From Halococcus salifodinae DSM 8989 (GTDB lineage Archaea > Halobacteriota > Halobacteria > Halobacteriales > Halococcaceae), in contig NZ_AOME01000054.1 in assembly GCF_000336935.1 (NCBI RefSeq), positions 229,659-281,397 of the forward strand: a stretch of 51,739 nucleotides of DNA. Reading direction: 5' to 3'. A program made the translations under genes and the position numbers. The notes beneath the pieces are model-generated. The model did no database searches and was not told the DNA's origin. It saw nothing but the letters and a program-made list of their open reading frames with translations. How positions within the stretch are numbered: position 1 is the stretch's first letter; each line of letters begins with the position of its first letter. Of the stretch, positions 35,023-43,290 are shown piece by piece.

Positions 35023-36927
35023 TCAGTCGTCCTCCCGAAGCACCTCGCTCGGGCCCGCAATGCCGCGGTCGCGAACGGCGGCGCGGAGTCTGGCAAGCGG
35101 CGAGCGGTGGCCGCGCTCGTGGCGGCGGAAGGTCAGCGTCAGCCCGACCAGCGCCACCACCACCAGCACCGCGAACGGGCCGCCCGTCAGCACCGCGAGC
35201 GCCTGTAACGCCTCGCCGCCGCCGACGAGCAACACCGCCACCGCGACGCCGCCCTGGAGCAGCCCCCAAAAGACGATGCTCCCGGTCGTTGGCGCGCGAT
35301 TTCGCTTCGTCGCGAGGATCGCGACCACCAGCGTCGAGGTGTCCGCGGAGGTGACGATGAACACGATGATGAGCGCGAGAAACAGGAACATCAGGAGCTG
35401 GCCGAGCGGGAGCGCCGCGAATATCGGGAAGCCGGCGACCGCCTCGGGCGTGGCGTACGAATCGATGGCAGCGAGGATGTCGGTCGTCCCGGAGCGCTGG
35501 AGAGCCAACGATGTGCCGCCCAGCAGGACGAACCACACGGCGGTCGCAGCCGACGTTGCGACTGCACCCGTGAGAACCACAGTCCGAACCCGCCGGCCCT
35601 TCGAGAGCGCCGCGAGGAAGAGTCCGGCGAAGGGGGCCCACGAAAACCACCACGACCAGTTCCAGACTGTCCAGTTCGCCACCCACTCGTTTGCGACCAG
35701 CTCCCCGCCGAGATACAGGCTCATCGGCACGAAATCCACGACATAGCCGCCGACGGCGGCAGAACCGATGTCGAGAACGGCCGATCGCGGGCCGACGGCG
35801 ATCAGCAGCGCCGCGAAAAGTATGAATAGGACGATAGCGATCCCGGCGATCCGACGGATACCACGGTGGACGCCGCTCTGGGCGGAGACGACGTAGATGA
35901 GCGTCAATCCGGCGACGACGAGGACGGGGGCTACGCTGCCGTAGCTCACGCCCCACTGGTAGCTGACGCCGGCGAGGAACTGCTGGCCGACGAGCGCGAC
36001 GGAGGTGGCGATCCCGCCGATGGTGGCGAACACCGCGAGCACGTCGACGAGCGTCGCCCAGCGGCTGTCGAGACCGTCGATTCCCAGAAACGGTGTCAGG
36101 ATCGACGAGACCCGCAGCGGCGCGCCTCGCTGGTAGGTGAAGTAGGCGATCGGCACGCCGATGACGACGTAGGCGCTCCACGCCGAGAGCCCATAATGAA
36201 AGATCGCGTAGGTGAGCGCGCCGGCGACGACACCGCTCGATCGCGGCTGGGCGTCGAGAAACGGCGGCGGCGTCTCGTAGTGAAAGAGCGCCTCGGCAGG
36301 GCCCCAGAAGACGATACCCGCGGCGATGCCGGCCGTAAAGAACATCGCGAAGTACGTCGGATAGGTGTAGGTCGGTTCGACGTCGGGGCCGCCGAGTTTG
36401 ATCTCCCCCCACGGCCCGACCAGCAGGAACAGACAGTAACACACCGCGAGGAACATCGCGCCCAAAAACAGCCAGCCGAACTCGAAGAGCAGCACGCTCT
36501 CGACGGTACCGACGACCGACTGGGTGTCCGACGGCGCGAGGGAGTACGCCGCGAAGAAGAGAACGAAGGCCGCCACCGGGACGCCGAACGTGAGTGGGTC
36601 CTGGCGAGCGAGAAAGTCCGTGAGCCGCGCCACGCCGCCCTTGAGCGTGCCGATCCATCCGAGGCGACGGATCCGCAGCAGATACGGGGCGTCGCGCCGA
36701 GCCTTTTCGGCGTCCGTGTCGACCGTGATCGGCAACAGCGCAACGTACGCCAGCCCCGAACCGAAGAACAACAGCGAAACGATGAGAATGGCCCGTCCGG
36801 TCAGCAGCGAGCCGACGACCTTCGGGAAGAAAAAAACCGAGACGACGGCCGCGCCTGCGATCACACAGACCGGCACGAGGACGCTCCGGAGGACCGTTTC
36901 CACGGGACCGGCCCCCTGGGAACTCAT
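35023..36927 (-). CDS. BCCT-family transporter (betaine/carnitine/choline type), copy 1
   Basis: A 634-residue transporter with twelve membrane helices and a cytoplasmic C-tail. The BCCT signature helix is WNWSWWFSWAPFAGLF followed by SKGRRVR. TM3 reads FFTAGIAAGIVFWGPAEALF rather than the GMGIG of the second copy (41226), and an N-terminal extension includes two extra helices (about 10-60). The ATG at 36927 was chosen since upstream in-frame sequence is low-complexity. BCCT proteins import trimethylammonium osmolytes, usually Na+- or H+-coupled. The altered TM3 motif suggests a different substrate or coupling ion from copy 2. Divergent from the K+ channel gene. Confidence 0.9.
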   Translation of the reverse strand: MSSQGAGPVETVLRSVLVPVCVIAGAAVVSVFFFPKVVGSLLTGRAILIVSLLFFGSGLAYVALLPITVDTDAEKARRDAPYLLRIRRLGWIGTLKGGVARLTDFLARQDPLTFGVPVAAFVLFFAAYSLAPSDTQSVVGTVESVLLFEFGWLFLGAMFLAVCYCLFLLVGPWGEIKLGGPDVEPTYTYPTYFAMFFTAGIAAGIVFWGPAEALFHYETPPPFLDAQPRSSGVVAGALTYAIFHYGLSAWSAYVVIGVPIAYFTYQRGAPLRVSSILTPFLGIDGLDSRWATLVDVLAVFATIGGIATSVALVGQQFLAGVSYQWGVSYGSVAPVLVVAGLTLIYVVSAQSGVHRGIRRIAGIAIVLFILFAALLIAVGPRSAVLDIGSAAVGGYVVDFVPMSLYLGGELVANEWVANWTVWNWSWWFSWAPFAGLFLAALSKGRRVRTVVLTGAVATSAATAVWFVLLGGTSLALQRSGTTDILAAIDSYATPEAVAGFPIFAALPLGQLLMFLFLALIIVFIVTSADTSTLVVAILATKRNRAPTTGSIVFWGLLQGGVAVAVLLVGGGEALQALAVLTGGPFAVLVVVALVGLTLTFRRHERGHRSPLARLRAAVRDRGIAGPSEVLREDD

Positions 36928-37137
36928 AGCACGAATATGCGACACACTCCCATAGTCCTGTCGTTGACGCGATCGATGGCTCGAACCGTGTCCTCGTTCG
37001 TCGTTCGTCCCGTGGACCACGACGGCCCCGGCGACGGGTGATCCGTAGCCGTGGCCTGCGATCGCGGCGGTCGCGTCCGTCAACGGCGGTCACACTGGCG
37101 ACGACCCTTTATGATCGTACGGGTGATACGTTACGGG

Positions 37138-38400
37138 GTGGCGAACGATCCCCCCGAAACGTCGATGGACGCCGCTCTCCAGGAGCTGTTCCACCACGAC
37201 GACAGGGTGCCGTTCGTCTACTGGCGGGAGTACACGGGAACGGATACTACGGTACTGCTGACTGCGGCGGTCGCGGTCCTCGCGTTCGTCACCGGCCTCT
37301 CGCATTTCAGTCAGCGCGACCTCGCGTTCGATGGTCCGCTCGCATCGCACCTCCCGACCGAATGGGCGACCCTCGTCCCGTTCGGAGCCGTACTCCTCGC
37401 GTTCGTGCTCGGGGGGCTCGCGGTGGGGCTCCGCCGTCGCCTCCGGGTCGCGTGGTACGGCACGGCCCTCGTGCTCCCGCTGGTGGTGTTGTTACCGCTC
37501 GTGACGGCGGAGCCGACCGACGTCCTGCTGTTCGTGCTGTCGCTCGGCACGTTCCCGCTCGTCGTGCGGAACCGGACCGCGTTCGATCAGTCGCTCGATC
37601 TCTCGCCGTTCCAGACCGCCGCCATCGTGGCGTTCGTCGCGGGTCAGGTGTACGGCACCGTCGGGGCGTACAGCCTCCGCGCGAACTACACCGGTATCGA
37701 GACGTGGACCGACGCCCTCTACTACATCGTCGTCACCGGAACCACCGTCGGCTACGGCGACGCGACGCCGACCAGCCAGGGGGCCAAACTGTTTACGCTC
37801 TCGGCGATCATCATCGGTACCGGTACGTTCGCCGTCGCCTCGGGATCGCTCATCGTCCCGGCGATCGAATCCCGGGTGTCGGCCGCGTTCGGCACCATGA
37901 CAGCCTCGGAACTCGCACTCATGGAGGATCACGTCGTGGTTCTCGGCTACGGCGATCTCACGGAACCGCTGGTCGACGAGCTGGTGGCCACGACCGACGT
38001 GGTTGTCGTGACACCCGACGCCGACACGGCGTCGGCGCTCGACGAGGAGGACGTGAACGTGCTTACTGCGGACCCGACCGACGAGGAGGCACTGCTCGAT
38101 GCGCGGATCGACGCCGCGAGCGGGGTGGTGGCCGCGACCAGCGACGACGCCCAGGACACCCTCGCGGTGCTCGCCGGACGGGAGGTAAACCCCGACGTCC
38201 GAATCGTCGCGGCGGCGACCGACCACGGCCACGTCGGCAAACTCGAACGCGTGGGTGCCGACGAGGTCATCAGCCCGTCGGTCATCGTCGGCCGTCGCCT
38301 CGGCCGCTCCGTCCTCGGCGATACCGACGCGTCGGACGACGAGACGGACACGAACACGACGAACGACCCCGAGAACGGTGGGAACGGAAACGCGACGTGA
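37138..38400 (+). CDS. Two-domain K+ channel: pore with TrkA-N regulatory domain
   Basis: A 420-residue channel. Four N-terminal helices (about 30-140) precede a pore unit (TM, then the selectivity filter TTVGYGD within YYIVVTGTTVGYGDATP, then TM about 225-250). A cytoplasmic TrkA-N/RCK domain follows: HVVVLGYGDLTEPLVDEL (GxGxxx nucleotide loop), then TSDDAQDTLAVLAGR and RVGADEVISPSVIVGRRLG. The tail is acidic and Asn/Thr-rich. I prefer the GTG at 37138 because CTTTATGATC (37103-37112) makes a well-placed TATA box; an ATG at 37111 inside that box would add nine residues. Haloarchaea hold molar K+, so gated K+ flux fits osmotic control with the flanking BCCT genes. Confidence 0.87.
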   Translation: MANDPPETSMDAALQELFHHDDRVPFVYWREYTGTDTTVLLTAAVAVLAFVTGLSHFSQRDLAFDGPLASHLPTEWATLVPFGAVLLAFVLGGLAVGLRRRLRVAWYGTALVLPLVVLLPLVTAEPTDVLLFVLSLGTFPLVVRNRTAFDQSLDLSPFQTAAIVAFVAGQVYGTVGAYSLRANYTGIETWTDALYYIVVTGTTVGYGDATPTSQGAKLFTLSAIIIGTGTFAVASGSLIVPAIESRVSAAFGTMTASELALMEDHVVVLGYGDLTEPLVDELVATTDVVVVTPDADTASALDEEDVNVLTADPTDEEALLDARIDAASGVVAATSDDAQDTLAVLAGREVNPDVRIVAAATDHGHVGKLERVGADEVISPSVIVGRRLGRSVLGDTDASDDETDTNTTNDPENGGNGNAT

Positions 38401-38495
38401 GTCCCGCGATCGGTAGCGAGCTACCGCTACTCACCACACGGTCGGCTGTGGCCATCACACGGACGAATAAAGGGGTGCACCAGCACGACCACGAA

Positions 38496-38501
38496 TTTAT
38501 A
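38496..38501 (+). promoter_or_regulatory. TATA box of the UspA gene
   Basis: TTTATA at 38496-38501 lies 34 bases before the ATG at 38535, giving a leader of about ten bases that includes GGATAAACA. Confidence 0.55.
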
Positions 38502-38534
38502 CTGCTGCGTGGCCGTGTTCTTTGTGGATAAACA

Positions 38535-38999
38535 ATGTATGATACGGTTCTCATTCCGACCGACGGGAGCGACGAGGCGCGGAAGGCGGCCCAGCACGGG
38601 ATCGAGCTCGCGGGGACGCTCGGCGCGACCGTCCACACGCTGTACGTGATGGATCTGCCGGGTGTGCCTCGGGCGCTCTCGATCAGGGACGACGAAGAGC
38701 AGGTCCGCAGGGAGTATCAGGAGTACGGTGAGCGCGTCACCGGAGAGGTGGACGAGATGGCAAGCGATGCCGGCGTCGAGTGTATCACCGCGATCAAAAG
38801 CGGCACGATCCACGAGGAGATCGTCAAATACGCCGACGACGAGGGCGTCGATGCGATCGTGATGGGGACCGGCTATCAGGGCCGATTCGGCGCGCTGCTC
38901 GGCACTATCGCCGAGAAAGTCGTGCGACTGTCGACCGTTCCGGTGATCTCGACCAAACTAAGCGAGAGCGAAGCACGCAGTCGATTCGTCGACTCCTGA
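38535..38999 (+). CDS. Universal stress protein (UspA family)
   Basis: A 154-residue cytoplasmic single-domain UspA. It opens MYDTVLIPTDGSDEARKAAQ (beta1 and the Asp of the nucleotide pocket) and has GVDAIVMGTGYQGRFGALLG, a glycine-rich loop that is one residue shorter than the canonical G-x2-G-x9-G-S/T, then TIAEKVVRLSTVPVIS. ATP binding is likely but slightly atypical. It usually dimerises. Its position after the K+ channel and near the BCCT genes suggests an osmotic-stress setting. It has its own promoter at 38496. Confidence 0.93.
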   Translation: MYDTVLIPTDGSDEARKAAQHGIELAGTLGATVHTLYVMDLPGVPRALSIRDDEEQVRREYQEYGERVTGEVDEMASDAGVECITAIKSGTIHEEIVKYADDEGVDAIVMGTGYQGRFGALLGTIAEKVVRLSTVPVISTKLSESEARSRFVDS

Positions 39000-39332
39000 C
39001 GGCGGATGGGCAGTCGGGTGGAGCGGAGCCGACGGTCCGATCTCAGGACAGCGCTGTATCGACTGCGGCCTTGTCGTCCCCGCGCCACACGCTGCGGAGA
39101 CACGACGATGAGCAGCCAGAGACCGGCGAGACCGAGCGTCGCTGCTGTCGCGATGCCAAGCGTGAACGCTTCCACCGCGGTGGGACGATGGAGCGACGAA
39201 CGACGGCAATCGTCCGGCGCTACCGCAGCGGTCGTGATTGATCTCACGATACCCGTCCCGTGAATCCACAAGGAGAGGTGGTGCTGCGGTGTGGTGTGGT
39301 GTAGTGTAGTCGTCCGGAAACGACGACGTGAG
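39000..39332. other. 333-base gap without a convincing gene
   Basis: The minus strand shows one membrane-like stretch (TAVEAFTLGIATAATLGLAG LWLLIVV at about 39099-39180), but the frame continues far into the UspA gene and has no clear start or family, so it is not called. Bases about 39278-39312 are a GT-rich simple sequence (TGGTGCTGCGGTGTGGTGTG...). Both may be remnants. Confidence 0.5.
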
Positions 39333-39566
39333 CTACACCCGCCGCTCCCGGAGGTAGATGACGATGCTTGCGGCCAGGAACAGCGCCCCGGCGACGCCGA
39401 AGTTCCCCGACGTCATCACCAGTGCGCCACCCACCATCAGCACGGTCGCCACGATCGCCAGCGCCAGCGCGACGGTGTTCACGACCGCCACTCCATGAGC
39501 GTGCGTGTCGGCGATCGGATCGACGGAGTACGGATCGCCGGTCGAGTACCGATCATCGTTAGAAAT
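39333..39566 (-). CDS. Small membrane protein, probable ATT start coupled to the zinc-ribbon gene
   Basis: The open frame encodes two membrane helices (ALALAIVATVLMVGGALVM and NFGVAGALFLAASIVIYL) and ends with LRERRV. The frame stays protein-like upstream (SNDDRYSTGDPYSVDPIAD) but contains no ATG, GTG or TTG before 39491. An ATT at 39566-39564 sits in ATTTCTAA, overlapping the TAA of the upstream zinc-ribbon gene by 8 bases, the same geometry as the ATGGGTGA junction at 24360. Reading from that ATT gives 77 residues. The safe fallback is the GTG at 39491 (52 residues). No named family recognised. Confidence 0.6.
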   Translation of the reverse strand: MSNDDRYSTGDPYSVDPIADTHAHGVAVVNTVALALAIVATVLMVGGALVMTSGNFGVAGALFLAASIVIYLRERRV

Positions 39567-39951
39567 CCTCGAACTCCCAGTGGTAATGACAGTTTCGACA
39601 CGTAGCCCACTCGGGGACGTCGTACGCGTTCGGATGCCGCCGTCCGTGTCGCATGTGATCGTTGCAGACGGGGCAGTGAAGCGTGAGCAGTTCGAGGTTC
39701 GGAAACGCGTGGCGGGTGAACTCGGCGACACATCGGGGGCAGTCGATCGGGTCCATGCCCCCCGCTTGGTAGATCTCGTTCTCACACCGCGGACACTGGA
39801 GGGTGGCTGGCGGGCGCTCGTGCCATCCAACGGCCCCCTCGACCGTCGTGGTCTGGGCCTCCGGGATCGACAGCCGGAAGTTTTCGAGGTCGTCGTCGGT
39901 CCGGAGGGGTGCAATCAGCCGGTCTGCGAGCCACTTGAGACGTCCGAGAAT
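39559..39951 (-). CDS. Double zinc-ribbon protein, probable ATT start
   Basis: A 130-residue protein if read from ATT at 39951-39949. An N-terminal amphipathic region (LGRLKWLADRLIAPL, then DDDLENFRLSIPEAQ) precedes two CPRC knuckles (CPRCENEIYQ and DCPRCVAEF), a third (HCPVCNDHM) and a fourth (CRNCHYHWEF), making two zinc ribbons. The first ATG in frame (39756) would delete the first CxxC and about half the protein, although the frame upstream is clearly coding. No ATG/GTG/TTG exists between 39756 and the upstream stop; a CTG at 39978 is another option. Promoter GCCTTATTACC is at about 39998-40008. Possible nucleic-acid or protein-binding role; family not recognised. Confidence 0.68.
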   Translation of the reverse strand: MLGRLKWLADRLIAPLRTDDDLENFRLSIPEAQTTTVEGAVGWHERPPATLQCPRCENEIYQAGGMDPIDCPRCVAEFTRHAFPNLELLTLHCPVCNDHMRHGRRHPNAYDVPEWATCRNCHYHWEFEDF

Positions 39952-40179
39952 GGTGTCTCTTGAACGATCGTTTCTCAGCGACTGCTACGCGAACCCTGGT
40001 AATAAGGCACACGCCCATTCGCCGAACGTGGGCGGCCGAACGGACGGCGAGACCATCGCCGATTTCGAGCGGTTCCCGCCGGCTCACGGCTCGCATCTGC
40101 GCCGACGGAAGGACAGCGGAGACCGTCGACCGCACGACCGCCGATAGGATCTTCCGGCCGGAGCAGGTACCGAACCACC

Positions 40180-40764
40180 ATGGACCCCGATCGCAGGGCG
40201 AGTGTGGTGGACGCGGTCGGTTCCGGTGCGAGCAGTGTCCAGGCCATCGATCCGACCGCGGTGGTCGACGCACCACCCGCCCGAGCGATCGGTGCGTTCG
40301 TGTTCGTGATGCTGTTCGGCGGCTTCCTGCTGTGGCGGTTCGACGGATTCGTCGACCAGTCCGTCGATTCCTCGATGGAACGCCCCGCGGTGTCGACGGT
40401 TTACGGCGTGACGGCACACGCGTGCGTGCTGTTCTTCGGCGTGTATTTCTTCGGTCAGGTGACCCGACTCAGCGCCAACAGGCTCGTCGCCGCCGGAGCG
40501 GGCGCAGCGGTCGCCGTCGGGGTAGTTGGTCTCGCGGGGCTCGGACTGACGGTTGTCGGCGCGCGTCTCACCGAACTCGTCGGCGAACGCCGCCCGTGGT
40601 ACGGGCTCGTCGTGGGGGCAGTGCTCGGCGCGAGCGCGTGGCTCCTGCCGGCGGCTGCCGCGAGCCTGGCTGTTTGGGTTCTCCTCGTCTCGATCGGGAT
40701 CGGCGGGCCGACACGGGAGTGGATCCACGCTTCGCGAGCGCCCGCTACCGAGGACGACACCTGA
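40180..40764 (+). CDS. Polytopic membrane protein of unknown function
   Basis: A 194-residue protein with about five membrane helices (about 35-53, 70-92, 99-122, 140-160 and 158-178). A cytoplasmic N-tail contains SGASSVQAIDPTAVVDAPPA, and the C-tail is acidic. The helices carry few charges. Start is the ATG at 40180. It is divergent from the zinc-ribbon gene across about 230 bases. No recognised family; GC-rich codon use supports a real gene. Confidence 0.7.
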   Translation: MDPDRRASVVDAVGSGASSVQAIDPTAVVDAPPARAIGAFVFVMLFGGFLLWRFDGFVDQSVDSSMERPAVSTVYGVTAHACVLFFGVYFFGQVTRLSANRLVAAGAGAAVAVGVVGLAGLGLTVVGARLTELVGERRPWYGLVVGAVLGASAWLLPAAAASLAVWVLLVSIGIGGPTREWIHASRAPATEDDT

Positions 40765-40863
40765 ACAGTCACCGAGAGAACAGCGAGTGGACGTGGTCAG
40801 TCGCACTCGCGTGGTAAGTTGACATGTGACAATGTTCATATCGATGGCTGTACTCGTTTTCAC

Positions 40864-41106
40864 ATGGTACACATCGTGATGCAGGTGTTCTCTGTCGCGG
40901 TTACGGTCGCGGTCCTCGGACAGGCCACGTGGGCTGTGACGGCCGCCGCAACGCTCGTGTTGGTCCTCCTGCTGGTCGCGTTCGGGGGGGTCGTCTATCA
41001 GAGCGTGACCGGTGATGGCATCTCGTGGCCGGACGAGGCAAGTGACGACATGGACGACGAGGACGTGGAGCGGGGCCGTGGCGACGACGAGTGGGACTAC
41101 TACTGA
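40864..41106 (+). CDS. Small membrane protein with acidic C-terminal tail
   Basis: An 80-residue protein with one or two helices (about 5-20 and 22-46) and a strongly acidic, aromatic-ended tail (DDMDDEDVERGRGDDEWDYY). Start is the ATG at 40864; a frame from 40819 would add an unlikely 15 residues. The upstream spacer (40765-40863) is relatively AT-rich, with GACATGTGACAATGTTCATATC as a probable promoter/operator. Family not recognised. Confidence 0.65.
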   Translation: MVHIVMQVFSVAVTVAVLGQATWAVTAAATLVLVLLLVAFGGVVYQSVTGDGISWPDEASDDMDDEDVERGRGDDEWDYY

Positions 41107-41225
41107 GCGATCGCTGCACCAGCCGTTCGATGGGACATCGCGTGAGTCGTGGACCGTCCCGCCGAATCGTAGCAGGACAGTCGAACGAACGGAACCGAAA
41201 GAGAACGAATGGATCGGGTCGAGAA

Positions 41226-43016
41226 TCAGTCGTCCGACGTGGTGTCACCCCCGTCGGAGACGCCGGTCACCACGTCCCCGCCAGTGCGATCCACGGCCAC
41301 GTCTTCCTGATCGCTGATCTGGTCGATCTGCTCGCGGAACGCCTCGGATTCGAGGATCGTGTACTCGTTATCGAGTCCCAGATAGACCGTATAGCACATC
41401 ACGAGGAGGATGACGGCGAACGGCAGGCCGGTCGAGATGGCCGCCGCCTGAAGGCCAGTGAGGCCGCCGCCCCAGAGCAACACCGCCGCGACGATCCCCT
41501 CGGTGGTCGCCCAGAAGACCCGCTGGGCGCGCGGCACGTCGTGCTTGCCGCCCGAGGTCAGGTGGTCGATGACCAGCGATCCCGAGTCCGACGACGTGAC
41601 GAAGAAGGTGACCACGAGCAGCGTCGCGAGAATGCCCGAGATGGCACCGAGCGGATACTGCTCGAGCATGATGAACATCCCGAGCGTCTCGAACGTGGCG
41701 TATTCCATCGAGCTGTACGCGCTCATGATTGCCCCGCCCCCGCTCCCTTGCAGCGCCGTCGCCAGGGCGCTCCCGCCGAACGTCGAGAGCCAGACGACCG
41801 AGAACAGCGTCGGCAGGACCAACACACCGAGCACGAACTCTCGCACCGTACGGCCCTTCGAGATGCGCGCGATGAACATCCCGACGAACGGCGACCACGC
41901 GATCCACCAGCCCCAGTAGAAGACGGTCCACCCCGAGACGGTCGAATCGAGCGTGTTTCCAGCTGTCGCACCGAGGGTGCCGGTGAAGAGACTCAGCGAG
42001 AGGAAGTTACCGATGTACGCCCCGAGCCCCTCCGCCATCGAACCGACGATGAACAGCGTCGGGCCGACGATGAACAGGAACCCGAGCAGGAGGAGCATCA
42101 GGTAGAGGTTGACCGTGCTCAGCCGCTTGACGCCACCGTCGAGGCCGGCTGCGACCGACATCACCGCGATGAGGGTGATGCCCGCGATGAGCACGATCTG
42201 TATTGCCGTGGTGATCGGGATGTCGATGATCCCGAGCATATCGCCGCCCACGTAGGAGATGCCGGAGTTCACCTGCGCGACCCCGAGGCCGAGCGAGGTA
42301 CACAGGCCGAACAGGGTGGCGAACACCGACACGAGGTCGATGATGTGGCCCGGCCAGCCGTAGATGCGGTCGCCGAGCAGCGGCCAGAAGATCGATCGGA
42401 ACGTCAGCGGTAGGCCGCGATTGAACGAAAAGAAGGCCAACCCGAGGCCGACCAACCCATAAATAGCCCACGGGGAGAGTCCCCAGTGGAAGAACGTCTG
42501 TGCCAGCGCCGCCGTGCCCGCCGCCGCTGTCCCGGCTTCGGCACCGAAGAAGGCCGGCGGACTGTTGAAGTACACCACCGGTTCGGTCACGCTGAAGAAC
42601 ATGAGTCCGATCCCCATGCCGGCGCTGAACAGCATCGCCATCCACGCGAACGTGCTGAACTCTTTTTCGGCCTCCACGCCGCCGATCCTGATCGACCCGT
42701 ACTTGCTAACCGCGAAGTACACGATCGTGATCAGGAAAACGTTCACCGCCAGCAGATAGAACCAGCCGAACGTCGACTCGATGAACGACTTGGTCGCGGC
42801 GAACGCGCCCGCGGCTTGGTCGCCCAGTATGACGGTGACCGCGATGAACAGCACGATCAGCAGTAGCGCGCCGGGGAAGACGATAGGATGGATGTCGAAC
42901 CGCCCGCCGAGCAGCTCCTTGTTGGTGTCTCCTACCTCCCGGTCGGAGTCCGGGTGGAACAGCTCTACTTGCAATCCATCAGACATTTCGCCGGTAGTGT
43001 CGTCGGAGCTAGCCAT
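41226..43016 (-). CDS. BCCT-family glycine betaine/choline transporter, copy 2
   Basis: A 596-residue twelve-helix transporter with the canonical BetP-like TM3 (FSAGMGIGLMFFSVTEPVVY) and the signature helix (FYWGWWIAWSPFVGMFIARI followed by SKGRTVREF). QTFFHWGLSPWAIYGLVGLG precedes TM5, and TSSDSGSLVIDHLTSGG lies in a later loop. The cytoplasmic tails are acidic. It likely imports glycine betaine or a related trimethylammonium compound with Na+. The next gene upstream on the same strand region is the dimethylglycine-dehydrogenase-like unit, so the import could feed catabolism as well as osmoprotection. A 274-base 5' region precedes it. Confidence 0.94.
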   Translation of the reverse strand: MASSDDTTGEMSDGLQVELFHPDSDREVGDTNKELLGGRFDIHPIVFPGALLLIVLFIAVTVILGDQAAGAFAATKSFIESTFGWFYLLAVNVFLITIVYFAVSKYGSIRIGGVEAEKEFSTFAWMAMLFSAGMGIGLMFFSVTEPVVYFNSPPAFFGAEAGTAAAGTAALAQTFFHWGLSPWAIYGLVGLGLAFFSFNRGLPLTFRSIFWPLLGDRIYGWPGHIIDLVSVFATLFGLCTSLGLGVAQVNSGISYVGGDMLGIIDIPITTAIQIVLIAGITLIAVMSVAAGLDGGVKRLSTVNLYLMLLLLGFLFIVGPTLFIVGSMAEGLGAYIGNFLSLSLFTGTLGATAGNTLDSTVSGWTVFYWGWWIAWSPFVGMFIARISKGRTVREFVLGVLVLPTLFSVVWLSTFGGSALATALQGSGGGAIMSAYSSMEYATFETLGMFIMLEQYPLGAISGILATLLVVTFFVTSSDSGSLVIDHLTSGGKHDVPRAQRVFWATTEGIVAAVLLWGGGLTGLQAAAISTGLPFAVILLVMCYTVYLGLDNEYTILESEAFREQIDQISDQEDVAVDRTGGDVVTGVSDGGDTTSDD

Positions 43017-43290
43017 GGGTCTGCCTTTCGCTGAACGCGTCGCCGGTCTCGTACAGTTCTCTCATGATTGGTATCACTGTGTTGGTGGTTTTGTTGGGCG
43101 TGGTCGAGTCAGCTACTTTCGTGCCCGCCTACGTTCACACCGTCAACCACGCCGTGAGCCATCATACCACGAAAGTCCGTGTCATGCTATCACAGAGACT
43201 GGGTTAAGGCTTCGTAATGAACTATGGGGATGTTTTTAACCGGTACGCCGTCCTCGTCCATGATCGCGTGTGCGCTGAGAGTCGCCTGGC
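43017..43290 (-). promoter_or_regulatory. Upstream region of the BCCT gene
   Basis: A 274-base gap between the ilvA stop and the BCCT ATG, without an ORF. It holds GGTTAA (43202-43207) and TTAACC (43236-43241) as an inverted pair. On the minus strand it reads GGTTAAAAACATCCCC, a probable TATA box; if used, the transport mRNA would carry a leader of about 190 bases, unusually long for haloarchaea. Confidence 0.4.

Noticed and set aside
34478-37093. Very long minus-strand open frame (871 codons) overlapping AlaX and BCCT
   Set aside because: It is an Arg/Pro-rich shadow frame created by GC bias; the real AlaX and BCCT genes in another frame have clear family motifs.
38876-39271. Minus-strand ORF with one membrane helix after the UspA gene
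   Set aside because: It would overlap the UspA gene by more than 120 bases, has no recognisable family, and its remainder is Arg/Ser-rich.
41091-42413. Long plus-strand frame opposite the BCCT gene
   Set aside because: Composition (Arg, Asp, His, Gln repeats) is typical of antisense shadow in haloarchaea, and the opposite strand encodes an unmistakable BCCT transporter.
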